Origin: Phytoactinopolyspora halophila
GTDB lineage: Bacteria; Actinomycetota; Actinomycetes; Jiangellales; Jiangellaceae
DNA length: 64,000 nucleotides
Assembly: GCF_003287285.1 (NCBI RefSeq)
Contig: NZ_QMIG01000005.1
Location: forward strand, 124,001-188,000
Direction of reading: 5' to 3'
The position numbers and the translations under genes are program-made. Of the stretch, positions 26,970 through 34,907 are shown piece after piece (position 1 is the stretch's first letter; every line of letters starts with the position of its first letter). The notes under the pieces are model-generated. The model was not told where the DNA came from. It saw nothing but the letters and a program-made list of their open reading frames with translations, and did no database searches.

Positions 26970-29900
26970 TCAGCCCGGTCCGGGGAGGGGCCGGGCGAAC
27001 TCGGCGATCGTGATCTCGTCGATCACGGGCGCGTACTGCGAGCGCAGCAAGATGCCCGGCCACAGGTCCGAGCTGTAGGACTCCCCGTCGAAGTTGGGCT
27101 TCTCCTCGGAGGAGAAGGTGATCGTGTTCGTGCCTTCCTCCAGTTCGAGGGGGATCGTGCGTTCCCAGAAGTTGTTCTCGTGGAAGGTGCCCGGCACGAG
27201 CATCTCCGTGGCCTCGGACCCGTTGACCGAGATGTCCGCGCGGCGGGCCATCGGGTTCGGGTTGTAATGCGAGGCCTCGGACTGCTCCGGGTTCGAATAG
27301 CGAACCCGCATGGCATGGATGCCGTCGCGCTCCGCTTCCACCTCGAACGTCGCGGTGTTCGAGTTCCCCGGCTCCCCGCCGATTCCGGTCACGGCGGTCT
27401 CGTCGCGAGCCAGGGAGAGCGTGGTGACCTCGGCAGATCCAGCGGTCTCGGCGTCGCTGGCGTCATAGGTGGTGGTCGCCAGCGTGCCGGATGTTTCCTC
27501 CACATCGATCCGGTCGAGCAGTAGACGCCGGGAAGCCCCGGTGACGGTCACCTGGTTGATGCCGCCGGAGAGCGAGACCGCCGCTTCAGCGGAGCCCGAG
27601 TTGACGCGCATCACGTTCTCACCATTGACCGTCAGCGTGCCGTTGCCGCCACCGGCGGTCCGGACCCGGATCGTCGACTCGGCGTCGGCAGCGGAGTAGA
27701 CCCAGAATGTCGCGCTCTCACCCCGGGACATCTGCACGGCGCCGGAGCCCGAGATCTCGCTTCCGCGCCAGCGGGACGTGTCGTACACGGGCTGGGCACC
27801 GTCCAGGTCGGCCAGCTCGGCCTCGTGGACCGCGACGTCGGCCCCGGGATTCGGCAAGGCCAGCGTGATCCGGTCGATGATGGCATTACCCCGCGTCGCG
27901 CCGGAGCCGTCGAGACTCTCCGCCGCCAGCGAGATGGTGTTCTCACCCTCGGCCAGCTCGACCGTGGTCTCCGTGTAGTCCCAGACCACCCAGTTGTAGC
28001 CGAGCGGCAGGAACATCTCCTGCTCGGCCTCGCCGTTCACCCGCAGGAACACGTTTGTCGGTCCTTGCTCCTGCACGAGGTCGTAGGTGTTCAGCGAGTT
28101 GGCGAAGACGCGCAGATCGTAGGTGCCGTCCTCGGGAGCCTCCACCGTGAAGTCGAGCACGCCATCCGAGCCGGTGCGCAGCCCGCCGACGTTGTAGCCG
28201 CCGGACGTGTAGTACTTCGAAACGTCGTCGGGAGAGCCCTCGGGGCCGTTCACGCTGTAGCCGCTTCCGGTGTACTCCGCATCCTCGGCCTCGAAGGAGC
28301 CCTTCCACCGGGTGGGAGCCTCGGCCGACGGCTCGGCGTTACCGGCCGGGGTCAGCACGATCTCGTACGCGGACGACTCCTGCAGCTGCGGCAGCGCGCC
28401 CCCGAAGTCGAAGGCCACCGTCCCGTCCTCGACATCGACGACCTCCTCGGTGATGAGCTCCGGGGCGGCCGAGTCGCCGATCTGCCCGGTCCACGGGATC
28501 TCCCGGATCCAGGCGCGCACGCGGTCACCGAACACGTCCTCGGGAACGTTGTCGAATTCGACGAACGCCGGCCCGTCCGTACCCCCGACGATTGCCGTGG
28601 AGCGGGCCATGTCCTCATCGAGTGTCGCGACACCCTGGAGTGTGTAGTTCTCACCGGGGAATGGCGGGGAGACCTCGACGGTGTGCCCGGTCATGGAACC
28701 GTAGGCGTTGTAGAGCCACCACTGGCCGTTGCCCCGGTTCGCCTCGACAGCGGAATCGGAGATGTTGCCGTTGATGTTCCAGAAGGCGATCATCGCGTCG
28801 ATCTTCGACTCCTCGATCGCCGAGATCCACTGGATCATCTGCCCGGGAACCGACGTGTGGTAGTTGAAGGCGTACTCGTTGACGTTGATCGGCAGCTCGG
28901 TGCCCTCGTACCCGGTCCCCGCGAAGATTTCCCGTTCCCACTGGCGGTACGTCTCGACGGAATCGCGTACCTGCTCGGGGTGGCTGAGCTCGTGCCAGGT
29001 GATGATGTCCGGCACCGTGCCGGCCTCCACCGCGTGCTCCATGAAGCCGTAGACCTGCTCGTACAGGATGCTCGTGTTCGGACCCGAGATGCGCACGTCC
29101 GGCAGCTTCTCCCGGATCAGCGCGTAGGCGTCGTCCCAGGCGCGGAAGTAGTCGGTGGGATCGTCCAGCCAGCTCGTGCCGTCGTAGCTCCACTCGCCGG
29201 TGCCGAACATGTTGCCTTCGGGCTCGTTGAACGGCTCGATCACGATGTTGTCCCGGTACTCGGGGTCGAGCTCCTGGATCTGGTCCAGCTGCCGTTCCAT
29301 CACGTCCATGTAGCCCGAGAGTTTCTCCTCCGGGGTGTCACCCGGCCACTGGTAGGGAAAGCCCCGGTAGAAGTCCGTCGTGCGCACGTAGATGTCGCCG
29401 TCCGTCGCGTCGGCCAGCGGCTCGACGACTTCCAGGGCATCCGAGCCGGGATGCTGGGCACCGTCCTGTCCCTTGGTGGCAACCGTGCGCAGGTTCATGC
29501 CCTCGATGACGTTGCTGCTCGGCACCCCCTCGCCGTAGAGGCCGTACAGGGCACCGGAGGCGCCGCCGTGAAAGTCACCGGTGTCGGTGCCCAGGTCGAT
29601 GGAGATGTGCCCTTCCCTGATGACGGTGACGGTCGCGGTGACGGCCCACTCGCCGGCCGTGCCCGACACCGTGAAGGTGCCCGTGCTGGCGTACTCGTCG
29701 GGGTCGATCTCGTCCCACTCGACGGGCAGCGGGCGGTCGTAGCCGTCGGAGTAGGTGGCCGGGACGGAATCGGGGAGATCCGGCGTGTCGCCGACCGCGG
29801 TGCGTAGCTCGAAGCTGTCTTGAGTCACGCCCGTCGGAGTCGGGATCTCGCCATCGACGATGTCCGCCACCTGGCCGTCCGAGAGCGTCGACGGGTAGAT

Positions 29901-30641
29901 CCGGAAGTCGTCGACGGCACCGCCGAACAACGGGTCCGGGTAGAACGAGCTGCCGATGTAGCCCGCGATGTCCGTGGAGGTGTCGAGAAGATCGGGCGCG
30001 GTCACCGACGTCGGGGCGGACCCGATGGCGGCGCCGTCGAGATAGGTGGTGATCGTCCCCGCATCGGTGTCGAGCGTGACCGTGAGGGTCGTCCACTGCT
30101 CGGCTGGCATTGCCGCCGAACCCGTGATCTGGGACTCCGCGCCGGCACCCGATTCCGTGATGGCCGTGCGCAGCCGCTCCGAGTCGTTGTGTGGCGTGCT
30201 GAACAGGTACCGGTTCGTGTCCGTGCCCAGGGCGTAGATCCACTGCCACGGTGCGCGTTCGCCATCCCACCTGATCCGGGCCGAGACCGTGAGATCGGTG
30301 GCGCCGTCCAGCACGTCACGGGGAAGCTCGACGTAGGCGCCGTCGGAGTCGGGTGCGCCGCCGGGGAGGCTCAGCGCCTGTCCGCCGCTGGCACCGTCGA
30401 CGAGCGATGCCGTCGATGCGTTGACAAGCGTTCCGTGCCGCTCGTGGCCGGACGTGTCCGTGATGGTGCCGTCCGTCAGATCGTCGGAGTCGAATTCGTA
30501 GTGAACGGAGGGGGAGGGGAGATCCACCGTCGCCGCTGGCGTCACAGCACCGCCGAGCAGCAGGCCAGCGGTCAGCGTGCCCGCGAGCAACGCCGGCGCC
30601 GATCCCGTGCGGCGGAATCGTCGTGATCTCGATGGGAACAT
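26970..30641 (-). CDS. Multimodular secreted glycoside hydrolase (clan GH-A-like)
   Basis: Large exported glycosidase of 1223 residues. In order: signal peptide (ALLAGTLTAGLLLGGAVTPAA); LamG/concanavalin-like module (about 40-265); Big_4-type Ig-like module (about 275-343); TIM-barrel catalytic domain (about 345-740); then three beta-sandwich carbohydrate-binding-like modules starting near 782 (SFEAEDAEYTG), 938 (VHEAELADLDG) and 1057 (YDASDAETAG). The likely acid/base Glu is in IEPFNEPEG (about 470) and the nucleophile in NVNEYAF (about 588), as in clan GH-A; I cannot decide between families 5, 30, 39 or others. Start 30641 has AGGAG upstream. Probably releases oligosaccharides for the adjacent importer. 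Confidence 0.88.
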   Translation of the reverse strand: MFPSRSRRFRRTGSAPALLAGTLTAGLLLGGAVTPAATVDLPSPSVHYEFDSDDLTDGTITDTSGHERHGTLVNASTASLVDGASGGQALSLPGGAPDSDGAYVELPRDVLDGATDLTVSARIRWDGERAPWQWIYALGTDTNRYLFSTPHNDSERLRTAITESGAGAESQITGSAAMPAEQWTTLTVTLDTDAGTITTYLDGAAIGSAPTSVTAPDLLDTSTDIAGYIGSSFYPDPLFGGAVDDFRIYPSTLSDGQVADIVDGEIPTPTGVTQDSFELRTAVGDTPDLPDSVPATYSDGYDRPLPVEWDEIDPDEYASTGTFTVSGTAGEWAVTATVTVIREGHISIDLGTDTGDFHGGASGALYGLYGEGVPSSNVIEGMNLRTVATKGQDGAQHPGSDALEVVEPLADATDGDIYVRTTDFYRGFPYQWPGDTPEEKLSGYMDVMERQLDQIQELDPEYRDNIVIEPFNEPEGNMFGTGEWSYDGTSWLDDPTDYFRAWDDAYALIREKLPDVRISGPNTSILYEQVYGFMEHAVEAGTVPDIITWHELSHPEQVRDSVETYRQWEREIFAGTGYEGTELPINVNEYAFNYHTSVPGQMIQWISAIEESKIDAMIAFWNINGNISDSAVEANRGNGQWWLYNAYGSMTGHTVEVSPPFPGENYTLQGVATLDEDMARSTAIVGGTDGPAFVEFDNVPEDVFGDRVRAWIREIPWTGQIGDSAAPELITEEVVDVEDGTVAFDFGGALPQLQESSAYEIVLTPAGNAEPSAEAPTRWKGSFEAEDAEYTGSGYSVNGPEGSPDDVSKYYTSGGYNVGGLRTGSDGVLDFTVEAPEDGTYDLRVFANSLNTYDLVQEQGPTNVFLRVNGEAEQEMFLPLGYNWVVWDYTETTVELAEGENTISLAAESLDGSGATRGNAIIDRITLALPNPGADVAVHEAELADLDGAQPVYDTSRWRGSEISGSGAVQMSRGESATFWVYSAADAESTIRVRTAGGGNGTLTVNGENVMRVNSGSAEAAVSLSGGINQVTVTGASRRLLLDRIDVEETSGTLATTTYDASDAETAGSAEVTTLSLARDETAVTGIGGEPGNSNTATFEVEAERDGIHAMRVRYSNPEQSEASHYNPNPMARRADISVNGSEATEMLVPGTFHENNFWERTIPLELEEGTNTITFSSEEKPNFDGESYSSDLWPGILLRSQYAPVIDEITIAEFARPLPGPG

Positions 30642-30708
30642 CCTTGCTGCTCCTGACGTGTCGCTTGCTCCGGTCTCGCATCCGCGTGACGGCGTGCGAG
30701 TCGTGCTA

Positions 30709-30724
30709 GTCGAACCGGTTCGAC
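30709..30724. promoter_or_regulatory. LacI-type operator dyad 1
   Basis: GTCGAACCGGTTCGAC, a perfect 16-bp palindrome with central CG as LacI-family sites have. It lies 68 bp upstream of the glycosidase start. A near copy lies at 30941. Confidence 0.65.
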
Positions 30725-30802
30725 ATGCGAGCAACGTGGGCGGACCGTTCCTTGTGGGATTGTGTGTCCGGCACGTACAGCCGCATGTGTATGGCGAACC
30801 AT

Positions 30803-30816
30803 TGTGAGCGCTAACA
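30803..30816. promoter_or_regulatory. LacI-type operator dyad 2 (AGCGCT class)
   Basis: TGTGAGCGCTAACA, a 14-bp dyad with one mismatched pair and the AGCGCT core typical of LacI/CcpA-family operators. It differs in sequence from dyads 1 and 3, so it may be read by another LacI-type regulator. Confidence 0.6.
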
Positions 30817-30940
30817 TCAGGCAGGTCAAGAGGTACACCGTGGATTCGTGACGTGCGGCGGGGCCTTTCGAGGGCGGTGTCCAGCTCGTTTCGGGTCAGC
30901 CGTCGCGTGGTCGGGGAGGCGCTTCGTTACCCCGACCGAG

Positions 30941-30956
30941 GTCGAATCGGTTCGAT
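30941..30956. promoter_or_regulatory. LacI-type operator dyad 3
   Basis: GTCGAATCGGTTCGAT shares 14 of 16 bases with the palindrome at 30709 and lies 232 bp upstream of it. Two such sites could support looping by a tetrameric or paired repressor. The rest of 30642-31010 holds no gene that I can support. Confidence 0.55.
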
Positions 30957-31010
30957 AATCCGGCCACGTCCGTCCGTGCCCCTCCGCGCCCCTCCGCACG
31001 TTTCTTCCGC

Positions 31011-31059
31011 TGATCATGAACAGTTAGCGACTATATAGGCCGCGAACTATTCATGATCA
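31011..31059. repeat. Palindromic repeat family A, copy 2
   Basis: Starts TGATCATGAACAGTTAGCG (31011-31029) and ends CGCGAACTATTCATGATCA (31041-31059), pairing with two mismatches. The loop region ACTATATAGGC resembles that of copies 3 and 4. The TAG stop of the minus-strand membrane gene (31047-31049) and its last codons are encoded by the right arm. Confidence 0.88.
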
Positions 31060-31388
31060 TGGGACGGGGACGGCTGGGTGTAGTTCTCCCGAGTGGCAAT
31101 GATTCCTGCGACCAACGCGGTGACGACGCCAGCCATCTGGATCCAGGTGCCGATCTGCGCCCCGGTTCCGTTGTCGCCCTGGAAGTTGGGTATCCCGTCC
31201 GGGCTGATCAGGAACCCCACTGTCACGAACAACCCCGCGAACGCTCCCAGGCCCGGCGTCCAACGCCACGGAGCGAACGCCACGACGGCCGCAACGGTCA
31301 AGAGAATCACCATCCCTGGTGGCGGAATCATCGGAAACTCGACTCCCGAGGCCCAGAGGATGCCGATTCCGGCCGCGCCACCTATCAA
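31047..31388 (-). CDS. Small membrane protein; upstream ATG interrupted by in-frame TAG
   Basis: 113 residues as read from a TTG at 31388, with four hydrophobic segments (GAAGIGILWASGV, MVILLTVAAVVAFAP, LGAFAGLFVTVGFLI, IQMAGVVTALVAGIIAT) and a short polar tail encoded in repeat A copy 2. The better-looking start is ATG 31433, which has AGGAGAG 5 bases upstream and reads MRAYNSP, then TAG (31412-31410), then continues in frame LVTTIAGL into the body. Either the gene carries a nonsense change at codon 8 or translation restarts at TTG. Function unknown; downstream of another membrane gene on the same strand. Confidence 0.6.
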   Translation of the reverse strand: MIGGAAGIGILWASGVEFPMIPPPGMVILLTVAAVVAFAPWRWTPGLGAFAGLFVTVGFLISPDGIPNFQGDNGTGAQIGTWIQMAGVVTALVAGIIATRENYTQPSPSHDHE

Positions 31389-31508
31389 ACCCGCGATCGT
31401 CGTGACGAGCTATGGGGAGTTGTATGCACGCATGTCGTCTCTCCTGTTCTGCTTTTCTGATGTTTGCACTGCTGGTCGTTCCGAAGCACCCCGTGTGGTC
31501 ATCACGGG

Positions 31509-32444
31509 TCATGATCGATTCGTGAGCCCTCCAGCGCGCGCCACCGACGAGGCTCTGATCACGGCGGCGATGGTCAGGACGCCTGCGCCAAGCAGCAGCA
31601 ATCCACCCAGTCCGGCCACCACATACGCGATCGCCCCGAGGCCGCTGAACGAGTCGATGATTATCGCGACCGCGAACAGCGCATACCCGGCCACGCCGAT
31701 GTGGACGAACGCATCACGACGGCTCTCGGGCCAGCCGGTGAATGACGTCAGCCAAGCAAGCGCTGGCAAGATCAAGATGCCGTGCATGGTCGCGGCGTGT
31801 CCGGGTTTCAGGAAACCGGCCACCTCGTATGCCTCGTGCTGATTCCCGGCGTAGACCTGGGTGACGCCCTCCACGATCATGGCGGCCCCGATCAACAGGG
31901 ACAGGTCCAGCGCAATGAACCCCATGCGCAGGGCAAGTCGCATACGGCGCTCCACGGTGGGATTCGCGCGGAACGACATCACGGTCAACGTCGCGATGAC
32001 GATGACGATCACGGCCCCGCCTGCGGCGAGCGCGCGCGAAACCGCCGTGTCGAATGTCGTCTCCTGGTTGAAATGCGACGGCGTACCCCGCCACACCTGC
32101 ATGGTGACCAAGGCGGTCTCGAGCGTGCAGACGGCAGCGAAGGTCCCGATCAGGACCTTGCGTTCCCTGGATGACAGGCACAAGAACGACGACACCCACA
32201 CGACGGTGATCAGTGTCAGCCCGAACGACAGGCCGAACGTCGTGGCCTTGCGCCACGACACCGGACCATCCCACGCGTCACCACTGATGACCCAGACACC
32301 GAAATGGAAGGCGCCCGAGACGATGAGAGCGGCGCCGATTCGGTAGGCGATGCGGTCGACCGGACGCGCCTCTGTCCACGACCTCCGGAGTTCTCCGAAC
32401 ACACCTAGAGTGTCGTCGTATGGCGAGTCTCGGTAATCCCGCAC
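31509..32444 (-). CDS. Polytopic membrane protein, unknown
   Basis: 311 residues with about eight hydrophobic segments, beginning IGAALIVSGAFHFGVWVIS after a polar 40-residue N terminus. Recurrent features are HFGVWVISGDAWDGPVSWRKATTFGLSFGL and GFLKPGHAATMHGILILPALAWL, with conserved-looking His residues inside membrane helices (SGAFHFG, PGHAATMHG) that hint at cofactor or metal contact, though no family is recognised. GTG start at 32444. Followed by the small membrane protein on the same strand after about 75 bp. Confidence 0.75.
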   Translation of the reverse strand: MRDYRDSPYDDTLGVFGELRRSWTEARPVDRIAYRIGAALIVSGAFHFGVWVISGDAWDGPVSWRKATTFGLSFGLTLITVVWVSSFLCLSSRERKVLIGTFAAVCTLETALVTMQVWRGTPSHFNQETTFDTAVSRALAAGGAVIVIVIATLTVMSFRANPTVERRMRLALRMGFIALDLSLLIGAAMIVEGVTQVYAGNQHEAYEVAGFLKPGHAATMHGILILPALAWLTSFTGWPESRRDAFVHIGVAGYALFAVAIIIDSFSGLGAIAYVVAGLGGLLLLGAGVLTIAAVIRASSVARAGGLTNRS

Positions 32445-32528
32445 GAAGCGGCTTCGGGTATACGTCGAGAAACGTACCGGTGACTACGTCCGTACGTTCA
32501 CGTGTTGACCCTCCTTACCTGACCACCA

Positions 32529-32577
32529 TGATCATGAACAGTTAGCGACTACATAGGTCGCTTACTGTTCATGATCA
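32529..32577. repeat. Palindromic repeat family A, copy 3
   Basis: Left arm TGATCATGAACAGTTAGCGAC and right arm beginning near 32557 GTCGCTTACTGTTCATGATCA pair with one mismatch around TACATAG. The right flank continues GCGGAAGAGGAGGG, which recurs in opposite orientation beside copy 4. The stop codon of the SDR gene (32575-32577) is inside the right arm. Confidence 0.9.
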
Positions 32578-33441
32578 GCGGAAGAGGAGGGTGCGGAGTG
32601 CGGTGGCGGGATGGCCGGTCAGACGGGGGACGTCCTCCGTCACACCGTCGAGCTCGCCGTTCGCCACCGCCGTGTAGGTCGACACCCAGGCGTCGAGCTG
32701 CCAGTCCGGCGCGCCGTAGGAGGCGCGCGACCGGTACGCCTCGGGCACCGACTCGGGGTGGTACGTGATGGCACGCCCGGTGGCCTCGGACAGGATCGTG
32801 GCGATCTCCTCGAAGGTGAGCGACTGCGGGCCAGTCAGGTCGTAGGTGACGCCGGCGTGCTCGGGAGCGTGCGTGAGCACGGTGACGGCGGCCTCGGCAA
32901 TGTCGTCTTGCGCGACGACGGATGCCCGTCCGTCCCCGGCAGGACCGCGGATGACGTCGTCGTCGCCGACCAGCGCGGGCGCGAAGTCGGCGTACAGATT
33001 GTCGCGGAGGAAGGTGAAGTTCATACCACTGGACCGGATGTGCTGTTCGGTGGCCCAATGGTCACGGGCCAGGGTGAAGGTGGCGTCGGGCGCGGCGCCG
33101 AAGAAGGAGATGTAGACCAGGTGCCGTACGCCGGCCTCGGCAGCCGCGTCGACGAAGGTGCGGTGCTGTTCCACCCGGTCGAGGGTCTCCGACGCCGACA
33201 CCATGAGCACGCGATCGATGCCGTCGAGCGCCGCCCGTACTGCGCTGTGATCACCGAAGGTTGCCTGCGCGGTGGTGGCGCCGGGCAAGCGTGGCGCACG
33301 GGCGGGATCGCGGACGACCATGGTTTGCGGCATGCCGGCGGCGGCCAGCAGCCGGGCCACGCGGCCACCGAGCCTGCCGGTGGCGCCCGTGACGGCGATC
33401 GGCGTGTCGGCCGAATCGTCGGACTGTCGCTGCGTCATCAC
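32575..33441 (-). CDS. NmrA-like atypical SDR (NAD(P)H-binding, QOR2-like)
   Basis: 288 residues with an N-terminal Rossmann fold: AVTGATGRLGGRVARLLAAAG is the GxxGxxG dinucleotide loop. The atypical-SDR features HLVYISFFGAAPDATF, WATEQHIRSSGMNFTFLRDNLYAD and YDLTGPQSLTFEEIA match NmrA/QOR2-type quinone reductases, which lack the catalytic Tyr-Lys pair of classical SDRs. Probably cytoplasmic, using NADPH on quinones or acting as a redox sensor. The last residues (TLLFR, stop) are encoded by the flank and arm of repeat A copy 3, and copy 4 lies just upstream of its start, so the gene sits between two repeats. Confidence 0.88.
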   Translation of the reverse strand: MMTQRQSDDSADTPIAVTGATGRLGGRVARLLAAAGMPQTMVVRDPARAPRLPGATTAQATFGDHSAVRAALDGIDRVLMVSASETLDRVEQHRTFVDAAAEAGVRHLVYISFFGAAPDATFTLARDHWATEQHIRSSGMNFTFLRDNLYADFAPALVGDDDVIRGPAGDGRASVVAQDDIAEAAVTVLTHAPEHAGVTYDLTGPQSLTFEEIATILSEATGRAITYHPESVPEAYRSRASYGAPDWQLDAWVSTYTAVANGELDGVTEDVPRLTGHPATALRTLLFR

Positions 33442-33548
33442 ATCACGTTCCGTCGTTGGATACCTGCTCCTGTCTCGTCGCCATCGATCATATGGCGGTA
33501 CCGCCGGCCGGCGCCGGCCTCGGGAGACATCTGGGGGATACTCGCCCT

Positions 33549-33617
33549 CCTCTTCCGCTGATCATGAACAGTTAGCGACTACATAGGACGCTAACTGTTC
33601 ATGATCAGCGGAAGAGG
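33549..33617. repeat. Palindromic repeat family A, copy 4 (longest)
   Basis: A perfect 29-bp inverted repeat: arms 33549-33577 (CCTCTTCCGCTGATCATGAA...) and 33589-33617, loop ACTACATAGGA (33578-33588). It lies between the divergent SDR and lipoprotein-hydrolase genes, so here it cannot be a simple terminator of either. Confidence 0.92.
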
Positions 33618-33633
33618 GGTGCAGGATGGAGCC

Positions 33634-34734
33634 GTGAACCGGATCCGGACGCGTGCCCTCGCGAGCGCATTGTGTGTCGGCCTGCTCGTGCCGGGGTGCT
33701 CGTCCCCCGCCGACGACGTGAACGGTGACGGGTCCGATGGGGAGCGGCCCGGGGCCGACACCGGCACCGAGGATCGCGCCGAGGCCACGCCGACCGATCC
33801 GCCGTCGACACCGGATCCCGCAGGTACCGGCACCGCCACGCCCACCCCGACGGCTGAAGAGCCACACCCGGTCTCGCTGCCGGCGCTCATGGAGCAGGAG
33901 TTCGACGGCGGGGATCTGCAGGTGGGCGAGGTGCTGGAGGACGCCGGTGCGTACACGCGCTACGAGGTTACGTACCGCAGCGGGGACCTGACGGTTTCCG
34001 GCATCATGAACGTTCCGGAGGGTGCCGGGCCGTTCCCGGTGCTCGTCCTGGCGCACGGGTACATCGACCCCGAGATCTACACCACGGGCCGTGGACTGGC
34101 CCGCGAGCAGGACTATCTTGCCCGGCAGGGCTACGTCGTGCTTCACACGGACTACCGCAACCACGCGGGATCCGACGACGATCCGGAGAACGAGGTGCGG
34201 CTGCGGCTCGGATACACCGAGGATGTGATTAACGCCGTGCTGGCCGTCCGGGAATCGTCGCTGGACTATCTCGACGGGGAGCGTGTCGGGTTGCTCGGCC
34301 GCTCCATGGGTGGCGGTGTCACGCTGAACACGCTGGTGGTTCGGCCCGGACTGGTCAATGCGGCCGTGATCTACGCGTCGGTCAGTTCGGACGCCGTCGA
34401 GAACTTCGACCGCTGGACGCGTAACGACCCCGAGTCGAGCGAGCTGGCCGATGAGATCATCGACGCCTATGGAGCACCCGAGGACGATCCGGAGTTCTGG
34501 CGGAACGTGTCCCCGGTGACGTTCTTCGATCGGGTCACCGAACCGCTGCTCATGCACCACGGCACCGCCGACGACACGTGCCCCATCGAGTGGGCGCACG
34601 ACACGCACGACGCGCTCGACGAGCTGGGCAAGGACGTGACATTCGAGGTCTACGAGGGAGAGCAGCACGCATTCGTGCCGCAGTGGCAGGATTCCATCGA
34701 GCGCACCGAGGCGTTCTTCGACGAACACCTGTGA
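33634..34734 (+). CDS. Lipoprotein alpha/beta hydrolase (prolyl-oligopeptidase/S9-like)
   Basis: Exported, lipid-anchored serine hydrolase of 366 residues. The signal ALASALCVGLLVPGC ends in a lipobox Cys, followed by about 55 low-complexity Asp/Thr/Pro residues. The hydrolase domain has the oxyanion HGY, the nucleophile elbow GLLGRSMGGG, the acid in HHGTADDTCP and the His in GEQHAF. Substrate may be a peptide or ester. GTG 33634 follows GGATGGAG; the earlier ATG at 33601 lies inside the palindromic repeat and was rejected. Monocistronic. Confidence 0.9.
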   Translation: MNRIRTRALASALCVGLLVPGCSSPADDVNGDGSDGERPGADTGTEDRAEATPTDPPSTPDPAGTGTATPTPTAEEPHPVSLPALMEQEFDGGDLQVGEVLEDAGAYTRYEVTYRSGDLTVSGIMNVPEGAGPFPVLVLAHGYIDPEIYTTGRGLAREQDYLARQGYVVLHTDYRNHAGSDDDPENEVRLRLGYTEDVINAVLAVRESSLDYLDGERVGLLGRSMGGGVTLNTLVVRPGLVNAAVIYASVSSDAVENFDRWTRNDPESSELADEIIDAYGAPEDDPEFWRNVSPVTFFDRVTEPLLMHHGTADDTCPIEWAHDTHDALDELGKDVTFEVYEGEQHAFVPQWQDSIERTEAFFDEHL

Positions 34735-34798
34735 GGTCGGCACTGACTGCCGGGATCAGCCGCCGGGGGTGCCGTCTGGCTTACCGTGCACGAGCCTC

Positions 34799-34835
34799 CA
34801 AATCTGCCAGAATGCACAAGCTCCGCCCAGATTTG
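34799..34835. promoter_or_regulatory. Inverted and direct repeats upstream of the PhyH gene
   Basis: CAAATCTG (34799-34806) and CAGATTTG (34828-34835) are a perfect 8-bp inverted pair. The neighbouring GCCAGAAT...TGCA word occurs at about 34806 and again at about 34871. Their place before the PhyH-AraC operon makes them candidate sites for the AraC regulator. Confidence 0.4.
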
Positions 34836-34907
34836 CCATGTGCAGTTTGCTTCAGCCTCCGTATGGTCGAGCCAGAATCTGCATCACGACTCCATGGGAG
34901 GCCGCAG

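Noticed and set aside
26851-27063. Longer N terminus for the LacI regulator
   Set aside because: It would overlap the glycosidase end and the hairpin, and adds Arg-rich sequence before a normal LacI start.
27825-29807. 660-codon plus-strand open frame inside the large glycosidase
   Set aside because: Antisense shadow with no ribosome site or domain; the opposite strand has clear glycosidase modules.
33601-33633. ATG 33601 as start of the lipoprotein hydrolase
   Set aside because: It lies in the arm of the palindromic repeat with no ribosome site; GTG 33634 gives a proper lipoprotein signal.
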